From the NCBI GenBank assembly GCA_030055525.1, contig JASFYJ010000002.1, forward strand, positions 168,189 through 232,188: a stretch of DNA of 64,000 nt, given 5' to 3'. Shown one piece after another: positions 44,425 through 51,546 of the stretch; position 1 is the stretch's first letter, and every line of letters starts with the position of its first letter. The stretch is from Archaeoglobales archaeon. GTDB lineage: Archaea > Halobacteriota > Archaeoglobi > Archaeoglobales > Archaeoglobaceae. A program made the position numbers and the translations under genes. Under the pieces are notes generated by a model, which searched no databases, was not told the DNA's origin, and saw only the letters and a program-made list of their open reading frames with translations.

Positions 44425-45631
44425 ATGCGCCTTGTCACCCTCTCACTCCTTGAGATAGTCCTTGGAACTAGCTGGGGTGTAATCGCTAGCTTATACGCTT
44501 TCACATTAGTCTCCGAAGGATATGAAAACATCTACGGATTTCTAGCTATTATAACAAGCTTAATAGCAATACTATCTACTATGTTAACTGGATTTTTATA
44601 CAACTATAGGATTAAAAAATTTTTGATGCCTTTAGCAGCTCTCTCGATCACTCTCTCAATGTTTGAGCTATTCGAAGGTAAATTAGTTCTTTTACCAATA
44701 CTTCTTGGCTTAGCATCTGGAATACACGGAGTCAGTTCTCTTTATGCTGTAAGCAATCTTGAGGGAAGTTTCAAGAAGTACTCGATAGTATATGCATCAA
44801 GCCTGTTTGGGTTATCTTTTGGAGCTTTTTTGGTGGCCATTAGTTTTGCAAGGGCTCTTTATTTTATATTGGCTACCTTTACAATTCTTGCAGGGTTTAC
44901 ATATACTAAATTCGTTTCAAGTAACAGATTAAATGCTAGAACAAACAAAGAAGAGACTAAAATCAAAAAATTTCCCTATATGTACCTCTTACCTCTAACA
45001 GTACTTCGGCGTTGCAATTGGCATGACAGCCTACAATGCAGATTACTATTTGATCCTAAAATTTGAAGCAAAGGAAGAAGAAGTAGCTTTAATGCTCTCT
45101 ATAGCTTCTCTAGCTGCAGCTTGTGTAACTTTGACCGGAGTTAATCTGATAAAAGGGGACGTAAGATTAGTCCATGGAATTGCGATATCTATCCAAAGTA
45201 TTTTCTTTGTTGCAATGGCCATGGTTCCAGCAATAAGCTTTGCTATAGTAGTCTATGCTATGAGAGACGTCGTTGGCATTGTAGCGGAATCGACGATGGA
45301 AGCTATATTGATCGAATCAAACAAAGAGGCGAAAGTTACATCTATCTCTATATTTCAAGTACTTTGGGAGTTGTTCACCGGTGTTGGAAAGTATATAGGC
45401 AGTTCTATAGCATTAGTAAATCCTGATTTACCTTTCCTGATTGCTGCGGCCTTTCTCTTCGTTTACAGTGTTGTTTTTGTCTACCTATCTTACAGTAAGG
45501 AAGAAAAGTCGAGAGAATTTGAGAGTTCAAATCTTAAAATCAAATCAAGAAACAACCTAATATTAAATTTTGATCATAAGAAGGTAAGTTTAGTAACACC
45601 CATAGCACTCTACAAGTTCGACACTATATAG
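44425..45631 (+). pseudogene. MFS transporter gene split by a frameshift
   Basis: Two overlapping track ORFs (44425-45066 and 45023-45631) are the two halves of one major-facilitator protein. The first half has six hydrophobic segments from RLVTLSLLEIVLGTSWGVIASLYAF. Its frame then derails after YLLPLTV into RRCNWHDS, while the other frame supplies YFGVAIGMTAYNADYYLILKFEAKEEEVALMLSIASLAA and six more segments. Removing one G (or adding two bases) near 45001-45003 restores about 400 aa. The leader with GGAGGTGAT is intact. A recent inactivation or a sequencing error is more likely than programmed frameshifting, since no slippery run is seen. Confidence 0.8.
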
Positions 45632-45692
45632 GTTGCAGAAGGACTTTGATTGATTTGGAAAATTATATCTAGTTTGCAACTGTTTTTGATTT

Positions 45693-46181
45693 ATGGAAAA
45701 AATATTTGCTCCATGGCGAATAAGGTATGTTTTAGCTCCTAAACCGAAGAACTGTATATTCTGTGACTTTCCCAGACAAGATAGGGATAAAGAGAACCTG
45801 ATTTTGTTTAGAGGTTCCAAAGCCTTCATCATCATGAATAGAAACCCCTACACTCCTGGACATGTTATGGTGTGCCCATATAGGCATGTACCCTCGACAC
45901 TTGAACTGGAGGATGAAGAGTTGAAAGAAACAATGAAACTTGTAAACTTAGCTATCAAAGTTATAAAGGAAGCCATGAATCCAGATGGGTTCAACATCGG
46001 TGCAAATATAGGTAAAGTAGCTGGGGCTGGGATAGCGGAGCATCTTCACATCCACGTTGTTCCGAGATGGAGCGGAGACACATCCTTTATGCCAATCTTA
46101 GCTGACGTTCAGATAGTTCCTGAAGCTCTAGAGGAAACCTATGAAAAATTAAAGGAAAAAATTGAAAAGACGAAGATATAA
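45693..46181 (+). CDS. HIT-family nucleotide hydrolase/transferase
   Basis: 162 aa. A CIFC zinc-knuckle half-site near residue 22, NRNPYTPGHVMVCPYRHV, and the histidine triad in EHLHIHVVPRW. It is the Ap4A hydrolase/phosphorylase-like archaeal branch that cleaves dinucleoside polyphosphates or nucleoside phosphoramidates. It is a single gene, converging with the TRAM-domain gene 12 bases away. Confidence 0.93.
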   Translation: MEKIFAPWRIRYVLAPKPKNCIFCDFPRQDRDKENLILFRGSKAFIIMNRNPYTPGHVMVCPYRHVPSTLELEDEELKETMKLVNLAIKVIKEAMNPDGFNIGANIGKVAGAGIAEHLHIHVVPRWSGDTSFMPILADVQIVPEALEETYEKLKEKIEKTKI

Positions 46182-46193
46182 TATTCTTTTAAT

Positions 46194-46406
46194 TCATTCT
46201 ACAACTTCAGCAAACCCGTATTTTCTAAGGACCTTAGTTATCTTGACCGTTACTTCATCATTTACCTGAACTCCCGGTACGAAAATTACGAAGCCGTTAA
46301 TTTTCGCTATCCCATCTCCACTACTACCCATAGCCTCTATCTTTACAGTCCTTACATCTCCGACCTTCACTGGCGGTTTTCTCTCGAACTCTCTAAACTC
46401 TTTCAA
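46194..46406 (-). CDS. TRAM-domain RNA-binding protein
   Basis: 70 aa, a single TRAM beta-barrel: VKVGDVRTVKIEAMGSSGDGIAKINGFVIFVPGVQVNDEVTVKITKVLRKYGFAEV. Stand-alone TRAM proteins are abundant in archaea and act as RNA chaperones, sometimes described as cold-shock-like. The gene diverges from tbp across a ~180-base AT-rich region that carries promoters for both. Confidence 0.92.
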   Translation of the reverse strand: MKEFREFERKPPVKVGDVRTVKIEAMGSSGDGIAKINGFVIFVPGVQVNDEVTVKITKVLRKYGFAEVVE

Positions 46407-46565
46407 ACTTCACACCTCGATTTAATTTCTAGCTCTTTTACACGAGGATATAAAAACGTTTTGCTTGAAGTTTTTTTGTGTTAAATATTTGGAAGTAAAT
46501 ATTTAGCGTTGGATATATTAATACCAACTTCAGGCAATATAAAAAGGTATTTAAGTCTTTATTTA

Positions 46566-46588
46566 AGCTTTATAAATTGGTGAAAGGC
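46566..46588 (+). promoter_or_regulatory. tbp promoter end and ribosome site
   Basis: AGCTTTATAAATTGG contains a TATA-like TTTATAAA at about 46569-46576, and GGTGA at 46579-46583 lies six bases before the ATG at 46589. If the TATA box is used, the start point would fall near or past the ATG, so a further upstream box (for example TATAAAAAGG near 46537) may be the real one. Either way, the GGTGA fixes the start codon. Confidence 0.45.
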
Positions 46589-47140
46589 ATGGAAGACTAC
46601 AAGATAAAAATTGAAAACGTGGTTGCATCCACCCAGATCGGCGAAAATATCGATTTAAATAAGATAGCTAAAGAAATTAAAGATTCTGAATATAAACCAA
46701 AACAGTTTCCTGGTTTGGTTTTAAGAACTAAAGAGCCAAAAGCTGCGGCCCTTGTTTTCAGAAGTGGGAAGGTAGTTTGTACTGGATCGAAAAGTATAGA
46801 AGAGGCTAGAAGGGCTGTGAAGCAGATAGTAAACATTTTAAAAGGAATCGGAATAGAAGTGATCGATGAACCCGACGTTAGAGTACAGAATATAGTAGCC
46901 TCGGCTGATCTGGGTGTAGATCTGAATTTAAATGCTATAGCTGTCGGTTTAGGGCTTGAAAATATAGAGTATGAACCTGAACAATTTCCCGGCTTGGTTT
47001 ACAGACTGGACAATCCGAGGGTTGTAGTATTAATATTTGGCTCTGGAAAGATGGTAGTTACCGGCGGTAAAAGCCCTGAAGATGCACAAAAAGCTGTAGC
47101 TCGTATTGCAGATGAACTAAGAACTTTAGGACTGATGTAG
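46589..47140 (+). CDS. tbp: TATA-box binding protein
   Basis: 183 aa from the ATG at 46589; the track's TTG falls on the ribosome site. Two pseudo-symmetric repeats are visible: IENVVASTQIGENIDLNKIA...QFPGLVLRTKEPKAAALVFRSGKVVCTGSKS and VQNIVASADLGVDLNLNAIA...QFPGLVYRLDNPRVVVLIFGSGKMVVTGGKS. It binds TATA boxes and recruits TFB, also encoded here. It abuts the HAD gene with no gap (stop at 47138-47140, next ATG at 47141). Confidence 0.98.
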   Translation: MEDYKIKIENVVASTQIGENIDLNKIAKEIKDSEYKPKQFPGLVLRTKEPKAAALVFRSGKVVCTGSKSIEEARRAVKQIVNILKGIGIEVIDEPDVRVQNIVASADLGVDLNLNAIAVGLGLENIEYEPEQFPGLVYRLDNPRVVVLIFGSGKMVVTGGKSPEDAQKAVARIADELRTLGLM

Positions 47141-47935
47141 ATGAATCTGCTTGACAAAAAGGGCTTCATCTTGGATATAGACGGAGTGATAGGTAGAGGT
47201 GACAAACCAATAATAGAAGGTGTTGAAGGAGTTAGGAGGCTAAAAGAAGCTGGTAAAAAACTTGTTTTTGTTTCAAACAATTCTACGAGAAGTAGAAGGA
47301 TCCTTCTAGATCGTCTGCAGAATTTTGGGCTGGATGTCGATGAAGGGGAAATACTAGTCGCAACTTATGCTACGGCAAGGTATATAGCTGAAGAGAAGAA
47401 GAATGCGAAAGTTTTCACAACAGGAGAGATAGGTTTAATTGAGGAACTAAAATTGGCCGATCTTGAAGTCGTTGACTACAAAAACGCTGAGTATTTAGTT
47501 GTTGCACAAAACAGAAATCTTAACTATGAGCTGATTACAAAAGCCTTGAGATTATGCTTGAAAAAAGATGTCAGATATGTTGCAACAAATCCTGACAGAA
47601 TTTTTCCAGGCGAAGATGGCCCAATACCTGGAACAGGAATGTTAATTGGAGCTTTATACTGGATGACTGGTAGAATGCCGGATGTTACAGTTGGGAAGCC
47701 TTCGAAGATTATTATGGAACAAGCTTTAAGTATATTGGGACTTAAAGCTGAAGAAGTTGCTGTAGTTGGAGACCAGATAGATGTTGACGTGTTAGCAGGT
47801 AAAAACATTGGAGCTACGACAGTTTTGGTTTTGACAGGTGTTACAAATAGCGAGAACTTGAAATCCTTAATTGAAAGGTTTAATTTAAGACCTGACTTTA
47901 TTTTCAGCTCTCTTTTGGATTTGGCGAGGGAGTAA
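47141..47935 (+). CDS. HAD-superfamily phosphatase, NagD type
   Basis: 264 aa. HAD motif I FILDIDGVIGRG, motif II VSNNSTRS, a C2-type cap, motif III Lys in VGKPSK, and motif IV VVGDQIDVDVLAGKNIG. It hydrolyses a small phosphorylated metabolite such as glycerol 3-phosphate or a nucleotide; the substrate cannot be told. It is directly behind tbp and probably shares its transcript. The unknown gene at 47937 follows after one base. Confidence 0.92.
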   Translation: MNLLDKKGFILDIDGVIGRGDKPIIEGVEGVRRLKEAGKKLVFVSNNSTRSRRILLDRLQNFGLDVDEGEILVATYATARYIAEEKKNAKVFTTGEIGLIEELKLADLEVVDYKNAEYLVVAQNRNLNYELITKALRLCLKKDVRYVATNPDRIFPGEDGPIPGTGMLIGALYWMTGRMPDVTVGKPSKIIMEQALSILGLKAEEVAVVGDQIDVDVLAGKNIGATTVLVLTGVTNSENLKSLIERFNLRPDFIFSSLLDLARE

Positions 47936-47936
47936 T

Positions 47937-48569
47937 ATGGATACCGCAAACGATTTTCGCATTCTAATGGCAGAAAAAGGTGTTTTAGAGCTTAACAGGC
48001 TTGCTAGCTCCTTAAAGATTCCAAAAAAACAACTTGGACTACTTTCGACTCTGAACTCGGAGATTCAGGCCATCAAGTACAGCTATCTATCCCCACAAGA
48101 GCTGATGGAGTTGGAATCTCTTAGGAAACTTGTTGATGTCTCAAAAGATATTAGAAGTACTTTAAAGATCGAAAATTACACTACTAAGCTTGCATCCTAC
48201 TGGCTGGAATATTTGGAGTATCTACCAAAACTTTTAAGCAGAGGGGAGATTCAAAAAGCCTATGAAGCTGTGAGATACTTTTCCTGCAAAATTTTATCAA
48301 GACAAAAACTTGGATCTCTGTTTTTGTGTATTGTAGAAGGGGATAAAAGGTTGGAAGTTGTGACAAACAGCGAAGATCTCGCCAAGAGACAGAGCATAGT
48401 CGTAAGCTATTTACCTCCAAGAAAATTTGGTGAATTTGTAAGTGATGGTATGTTCGTTGATGCTAGTTTGAAAAAAATAGGAGAGTTGGACTTTGAGGAG
48501 ATAAGGTCTATAAAGAGCAAATTAACCGAAGTTGAGACAGTCTTGATCAACATTGTTAGATCGCGTTAG
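47937..48569 (+). CDS. Unrecognised helical protein
   Basis: 210 aa, mostly helical, charged, no membrane segments. The centre (SPQELMELESLRKLVDVSKDIRSTLKIENYTTKLASYWLEYLEYLPKLL) looks like a helical bundle. The C-terminal part (VSYLPPRKFGEFVSDGMFVDASLKKIGELDFEEI) has a beta character. I considered a GINS replication subunit but could not support it. It is the third gene after tbp and the HAD phosphatase, one base downstream, probably the same operon. It ends 81 bases before tRNA-Leu. Confidence 0.7.
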   Translation: MDTANDFRILMAEKGVLELNRLASSLKIPKKQLGLLSTLNSEIQAIKYSYLSPQELMELESLRKLVDVSKDIRSTLKIENYTTKLASYWLEYLEYLPKLLSRGEIQKAYEAVRYFSCKILSRQKLGSLFLCIVEGDKRLEVVTNSEDLAKRQSIVVSYLPPRKFGEFVSDGMFVDASLKKIGELDFEEIRSIKSKLTEVETVLINIVRSR

Positions 48570-48650
48570 TTTATTGTTTATATTTTATAAAAAACAATTA
48601 AAGCAGCTACAGATTTATATACTCAGAAGCAGTAGAGATCCTAAATTTGA

Positions 48651-48733
48651 GCGGGGGTTGCCGAGTGGACAAAGGCGCTGGATTCAGGGTCCAGTCCTGT
48701 AGGGGTTCGGGGGTTCGAATCCCTCCCCCCGCA
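48651..48733 (+). tRNA. tRNA-Leu (CAG), integration target
   Basis: Acceptor GCGGGGG/CCCCCGC, discriminator A. Anticodon arm CTGGA-TTCAGGG-TCCAG, anticodon CAG, long variable arm typical of Leu, and T-arm GGGGG-TTCGAAT-CCCTC. A TATA box (ATTTATAT, near 48613-48620) lies upstream. The 3' 59 bases of the gene belong to the attL repeat and were supplied by the integrated element. No CCA is encoded. Confidence 0.96.
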
Positions 48734-48734
48734 T
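48675..48734 (+). repeat. attL
   Basis: 60 bases from GCGCTGG to CCGCAT, covering the anticodon arm to the 3' end of tRNA-Leu. It is identical to attR except T at 48698 (C in attR). Within the integrase frame this is CCT versus CCC, both Pro, so the difference is silent in the protein. Confidence 0.92.
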
Positions 48735-49547
48735 GTCTCAGAGCTGAAATCAAAACTTAAGACGTTTCTCAGAAATTTAGAGCTAACTAACATTTCAAAA
48801 AACGAAATAAAGCTTTACGCATCAAATATACAAAAATTTTTAGAGGAATGTTCATACTCGCTAAAAGATGATAGCATATTAATTTATATAAACAAATTAA
48901 AAGAAATTTACAAACCAAGAACAGTAAGAGGCAAAGTTGTCCGTATTAGGAGATTTCTAAAATTCATAAACCACCCGATAGCCGATGCAATTTCTTTGCC
49001 AAAGATCCCAAAACAGTTAAAGACTGTAATCAAAATCGGAGACGTTCAGAAAATACTTATACAAGCTAATGCGCTTCCACATCCATACAATCTAAGACTC
49101 AAAGCAGCAATTCTCTTGACAGCCACGTCTGGGTTGCGAGCGGAAGAAGTTTATAAGCTTGAACGAGAGGATTTCGATCTTGAAAACAGAACTATTTATT
49201 TAAAAGCAGAGAAAACGAAAGATTTTGAAGAACGACTTGTATTTTTCAGTGAAGAGACAAAATCCGCTCTCAAACAATATTTTGAAGTTTCTGATTACGT
49301 TTTGTTCCCTAAAAAATCAATAGCTTATTGGTTTAAGAAAATAGAAACACCATTAAGGCTCAAGCACATGAGAAAGCTCTCCTCTCAGCAAAGCGACCGC
49401 TTGGGGATGCCTACTGCGGTTAAAAAGCTGTTGATGGGACATTCTCTTCAGGGAGATGTGGATTTGAATCATTACGACTTTCAGGATGAGGAGGAGTTGA
49501 GGAAGATTTATGATAAATATTGGAGGGGCTTTAGAATTCTATCTTAA
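48675..49547 (+). pseudogene. int(C): C-terminal part of split tyrosine recombinase
   Basis: The frame is open from inside the tRNA to a stop at 49547 (290 residues), with no start codon of its own except a weak TTG at 48996 used by the track. The tRNA-derived stretch reads ALDSGSSPVGVRGFESLPPH, followed by an N-terminal helical core-binding domain. The catalytic domain has Arg in TSGLRAEE, Lys in LKAEKTKD, KHMRKLSS, MGHS, and the tyrosine in LNHYDF. All catalytic positions look intact. Joined to int(N) in the excised circle, it gives a 333-residue integrase. Splitting keeps the element locked in unless an intact enzyme is supplied. Confidence 0.88.
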
Positions 49548-49550
49548 TTC

Positions 49551-49811
49551 TTAGTAAACTTTCTTTCTATGCCCCAAAGCGATCAGATGAATCTCCTTCT
49601 TCTCTTCCACAATTCGATAAATAACTCGGTATTTTCCTATCCTCAAAGACCTTAAGCCAGAATACTCGTAGGACAACGGTTTCCCGGCGTTTGGATTCTC
49701 AGAGAGCTTCTTAATCGCTTTAGCTATCCTCAATGCAAGTTCTGAGTTCTTTTTCGTTAAGTCTTTGAAAGCTTTTTCGAATTCTGGAGTAGCTTTAATT
49801 TTATAACTCAT
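49551..49811 (-). CDS. RelE/ParE-family toxin
   Basis: 86 aa. The fold pattern YKIKATPEFEKAFKDLTKKN...KAIKKLSENPNAGKPLSYEYSGLRSLRIGKYRVIYRIVEEKKEIHLIALGHRKKVY is classic RelE, with the basic Arg-rich strand pair used for mRNA cleavage on the ribosome. The stop is three bases from the int(C) stop (convergent). The ATG overlaps the antitoxin stop by four bases (ATGA). It probably serves to maintain the element. Confidence 0.9.
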   Translation of the reverse strand: MSYKIKATPEFEKAFKDLTKKNSELALRIAKAIKKLSENPNAGKPLSYEYSGLRSLRIGKYRVIYRIVEEKKEIHLIALGHRKKVY

Positions 49812-49996
49812 TCTGAGATCTCCAGATCTTCGAGAATTTCATCAAAATCTTTAAGTTCTCCTCTATCCGCTTCTTCTAAACCCTTCTTTATAGATTGAGC
49901 AAGCTCTTCATCATTCATAACTTCAAGAGTCTCGATGATTGACTCTATTCGGGCTTTAATCTCCTCAAGCTCTTTTATTATTGAAACTCTTTGCAT
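49808..49996 (-). CDS. RelB-like antitoxin
   Basis: 62 aa, acidic. An N-terminal helical dimerisation stretch (IIKELEEIKARIESIIETLEVMND) and the C-terminal toxin-wrapping EELAQSIKKGLEEADRGELKDFDEILEDL, which resembles archaeal RelB. It is upstream of and overlapping the toxin, the usual antitoxin-first order. No separate DNA-binding domain is obvious, so autoregulation may be weak or need the complex. Confidence 0.82.
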   Translation of the reverse strand: MQRVSIIKELEEIKARIESIIETLEVMNDEELAQSIKKGLEEADRGELKDFDEILEDLEISE

Positions 49997-50281
49997 GATT
50001 AAAACACTCTCGCATTATTTTTAAGCTTTCTCTATGTTTTTCTTCAGACTTAAAACAAGCTTTTCACGGGAATGCTCAGAAACCTCAACCTCCTCAGTAA
50101 AGTAGCGATCAACAAGAGTTTCGTTTTGAGTAACTTTTTTCCTCTATCTTTCTCATCCGGAAGTTCTTTCGGAATTTAAGAAGGCAGTGCTTGAGAGACA
50201 CGGCAAAATACGTGGAGTATTGCAAAAAGAGGCGACTGAAGCGATAAAGAAGCACATAGATTGGCTTAGATGTGAAGGTAT
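49997..50281. other. Region of broken gene remnants within the element
   Basis: No intact gene. On the minus strand (50021-50158), MRKIEEK in one frame continues as VTQNETLVDRYFTEEVEVSEHSREKLVLSLKKNIEKA in another; removing one A from the AAAAAA run would join them, so this looks like a frameshifted small gene. On the plus strand (about 50143-50307), a frame without a start reads FLYLSHPEVLSEFKKAVLERHGKIRGVLQKEATEAIKKHIDWL, similar in style to the C-terminal part of archaeal plasmid RHH-type proteins. These are traces of genes lost from the element. Confidence 0.6.
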
Positions 50282-50536
50282 ATGCAGATCGATAAAAGAG
50301 CAGTAGGATTAGATGAGATCACCGCTCTGGATAGCGTTATAGCCAAGGCTTATTCGATTTTTTCAACTTTCGACTTTGAAACAAAGCCAAGAGTTGTGGA
50401 GGTATGGATAAACGCTCTCCTGCGTGCTATAAAGCTTAAAAACGAGATTTTAGCGCTGAAAAGTCCACAGAATGAATTTGAAAGAATTCTTGAAAATCTG
50501 TGGAAGGAGGATGGAAATGAAGAGGGAAGAATTTAG
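50282..50536 (+). CDS. Small helical protein of the element, unknown
   Basis: 84 aa, ATG with a GAAGGT-like ribosome site. All-helical prediction, LDEITALDSVIAKAYSIFSTFDFETKPRVVEVWINALLRAIKLKNEILALKS, no Cys. It overlaps the plus-strand remnant before it and the next ORF (50517). Codon pattern and length suggest a real plasmid-type gene. I do not recognise the family. Confidence 0.6.
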   Translation: MQIDKRAVGLDEITALDSVIAKAYSIFSTFDFETKPRVVEVWINALLRAIKLKNEILALKSPQNEFERILENLWKEDGNEEGRI

Positions 50537-50753
50537 AAAATTGAAGAGAGTTTTAAAAGTTGAGAACGCTAAAGACGTTCAAAGGATTTTGAACACGCTT
50601 TCAGCTCTCGTGATTACTGAAGCAATAGATCGAGAAATTGCAGAGATTTTGTTGAAAATTCTCGAGTTACAGGTCAGAATTCTTGAAATTATAGAACTCG
50701 AAGATGTTGAGAAGCTCGAAGATGCAAAGAAGGATTTCAACCCTCATACTTAG
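50517..50753 (+). CDS. Small helical protein of the element, unknown
   Basis: 78 aa from the ATG at 50517; GGAGG at 50506-50510 is six bases upstream, which decides against the track's ATG at 50472. The sequence KREEFRKLKRVLKVENAKDVQRILNTLSALVITEAIDREIAEILLKILELQVRILEIIELEDVEKLEDAKKD is amphipathic and probably a helical bundle or coiled coil. It overlaps the previous ORF by 20 bases, so the two may form a complex. Function unknown. Confidence 0.6.
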   Translation: MKREEFRKLKRVLKVENAKDVQRILNTLSALVITEAIDREIAEILLKILELQVRILEIIELEDVEKLEDAKKDFNPHT

Positions 50754-50794
50754 ATACCAGAAAAAATCTTATTTTTGAAGGTGAACTTTCTCAC

Positions 50795-51049
50795 ATGTCA
50801 TTACCAGTAAGGGTGAAGATAAAGTGTCCAGGATGTGGAGAGTGGTTTGAAACTGGCTACTGGGCTTCTATAAACCTAATGGTTGAACCTCTAAGCGAAG
50901 AAGACGTTGAAGAGAGAATAACCCATCAATGCCCTCACTGTGGAAAAAAGATCGTTCTAACACCTGATCTTTTGGTGACATCCGAGGAGTGGTTGATTTT
51001 TGAAGCGGATCGGGAGCAGGAAAAGATCGAGATCGAATTTCTCGATTGA
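50795..51049 (+). CDS. Zinc-ribbon protein of the element, unknown
   Basis: 84 aa. Two Cys pairs, CPGCGEW at the N-terminus and CPHCGKK about 40 residues later, form a zinc ribbon, followed by an acidic C-terminus. The ATG follows GGTGA at good spacing. Such proteins in archaeal plasmids and viruses often bind nucleic acid or the transcription machinery. The target is unknown. Confidence 0.7.
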   Translation: MSLPVRVKIKCPGCGEWFETGYWASINLMVEPLSEEDVEERITHQCPHCGKKIVLTPDLLVTSEEWLIFEADREQEKIEIEFLD

Positions 51050-51089
51050 TTTCTCTTTTAGTTTACTCTAATCGGTTTTTGCTTTCTTT

Positions 51090-51148
51090 CCACAGTAGTT
51101 TTCGATTTTGTAAAAGCATAAATAATGTTGTGCGGTAGTTTACTGTGG
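51090..51148. repeat. Inverted repeat upstream of int(N)
   Basis: TCCACAGTA at 51089-51097 and its reverse complement TACTGTGGA at 51141-51149 are 43 bases apart. They sit just upstream of the int(N) TATA box, so they could be an operator or a replication/recombination site. Confidence 0.4.
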
Positions 51149-51158
51149 AGAGTATTGG

Positions 51159-51186
51159 TTTATATAAATAAAGCAGTGGTGATAAA
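51159..51186 (+). promoter_or_regulatory. int(N) promoter and ribosome site
   Basis: TTTATATAAATAAAG is a strong TATA box; GGTGAT at 51178-51183 is a possible ribosome site. The predicted start point (about 25 bases after the box) falls close to the first codon, so the message may be leaderless. Confidence 0.6.
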
Positions 51187-51378
51187 ATAAAGAAGAGAAC
51201 TTCTGTTTACGTTGATGCAGAACTGCTCGAGTGGGCAAAGCAGAATAGCGTGAACATTTCTCAACTGCTCGAAAATGCGCTAAAAAGTATTAAAAACAGA
51301 AAAAACCCTGTAAATGCGCTGGATTCAGGGTCCAGTCCCGTAGGGGTTCGGGGGTTCGAATCCCTCCCCCCGCATTGA
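51187..51378 (+). pseudogene. int(N): N-terminal part of split tyrosine recombinase
   Basis: 63 codons in the frame of int(C). It begins at an ATA (no ATG/GTG/TTG is in frame before it), then KKRTSVYVDAELLEWAKQNSVNISQLLENALKSIKNRKN, which resembles a ribbon-helix-helix DNA-binding domain. It continues through attR as ALDSGSSPVGVRGFESLPPH, and a TGA created by the flanking host sequence ends it. In the circular element it would continue into int(C). The ATA could be a rare start or a decayed ATG. Confidence 0.82.
51316..51375 (+). repeat. attR, tRNA-Leu 3' duplicate
   Basis: 60 bases matching the 3' part of tRNA-Leu(CAG) with one mismatch. It is not a tRNA gene because the 5' half is missing. 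Host sequence resumes right after it, with tRNA-Arg(TCG) 50 bases on. Confidence 0.92.
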
Positions 51379-51425
51379 TTTAAAAAGCGATTTTTTATTG
51401 GTTCTGAACACGATATAACCTAAAA

Positions 51426-51497
51426 CGCCCCCGCCGGGAATTGAACCCGGGTCTGAGGCTCCGAAGGCCTCCAGGATATCCTCTACCCCACGGGGGC
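51426..51497 (-). tRNA. tRNA-Arg (TCG)
   Basis: Acceptor GCCCCCG/CGGGGGC, discriminator G. Anticodon arm GAGGC-CTTCGGA-GCCTC with anticodon TCG, T-arm CCGGG-TTCAATT-CCCGG. No CCA encoded. Before the element inserted it would have been close to tRNA-Leu, convergent with it. Confidence 0.95.
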
Positions 51498-51546
51498 TTT
51501 TGATAACTCTGCTTGTGTAGCAGGGATTTAAAACATTTCTTAAAAA

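Larger units (their letters stand above)
48675..51375 (+). mobile_element. Small SSV-type integrated element in tRNA-Leu(CAG)
   Basis: Bounded by 60-base direct repeats at 48675-48734 and 51316-51375 that match the 3' part of tRNA-Leu with one mismatch. The recombinase gene is split across the two ends in the same reading frame, the hallmark of SSV-type integration. The excised circle would be 2,641 bp. Contents: int(C), a RelE/RelB-like pair on the minus strand, broken gene pieces, two overlapping helical ORFs, a zinc-ribbon ORF, and int(N). No replication, partition or capsid gene was found. It is either a minimal mobilisable element or what is left after deletion. Confidence 0.88.

Noticed and set aside
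45632-45692. GTTGCA...TGCAAC inverted repeat before the HIT gene
   Set aside because: Only six bases with a 36-base gap in AT-rich sequence; easily chance.
47937-48569. GINS replication subunit
   Set aside because: Helical content and position made this tempting, but I could not match the A- and B-domain pattern, so it is left as unknown.
48996-49547. Tracked ORF as a complete 183-aa integrase
   Set aside because: The TTG start is arbitrary. The frame is open back into the tRNA, and its N-terminal partner lies at the other att site.
51316-51375. A second tRNA-Leu gene
   Set aside because: Only the 3' part is present; the acceptor 5' strand and D-arm are replaced by integrase coding sequence.
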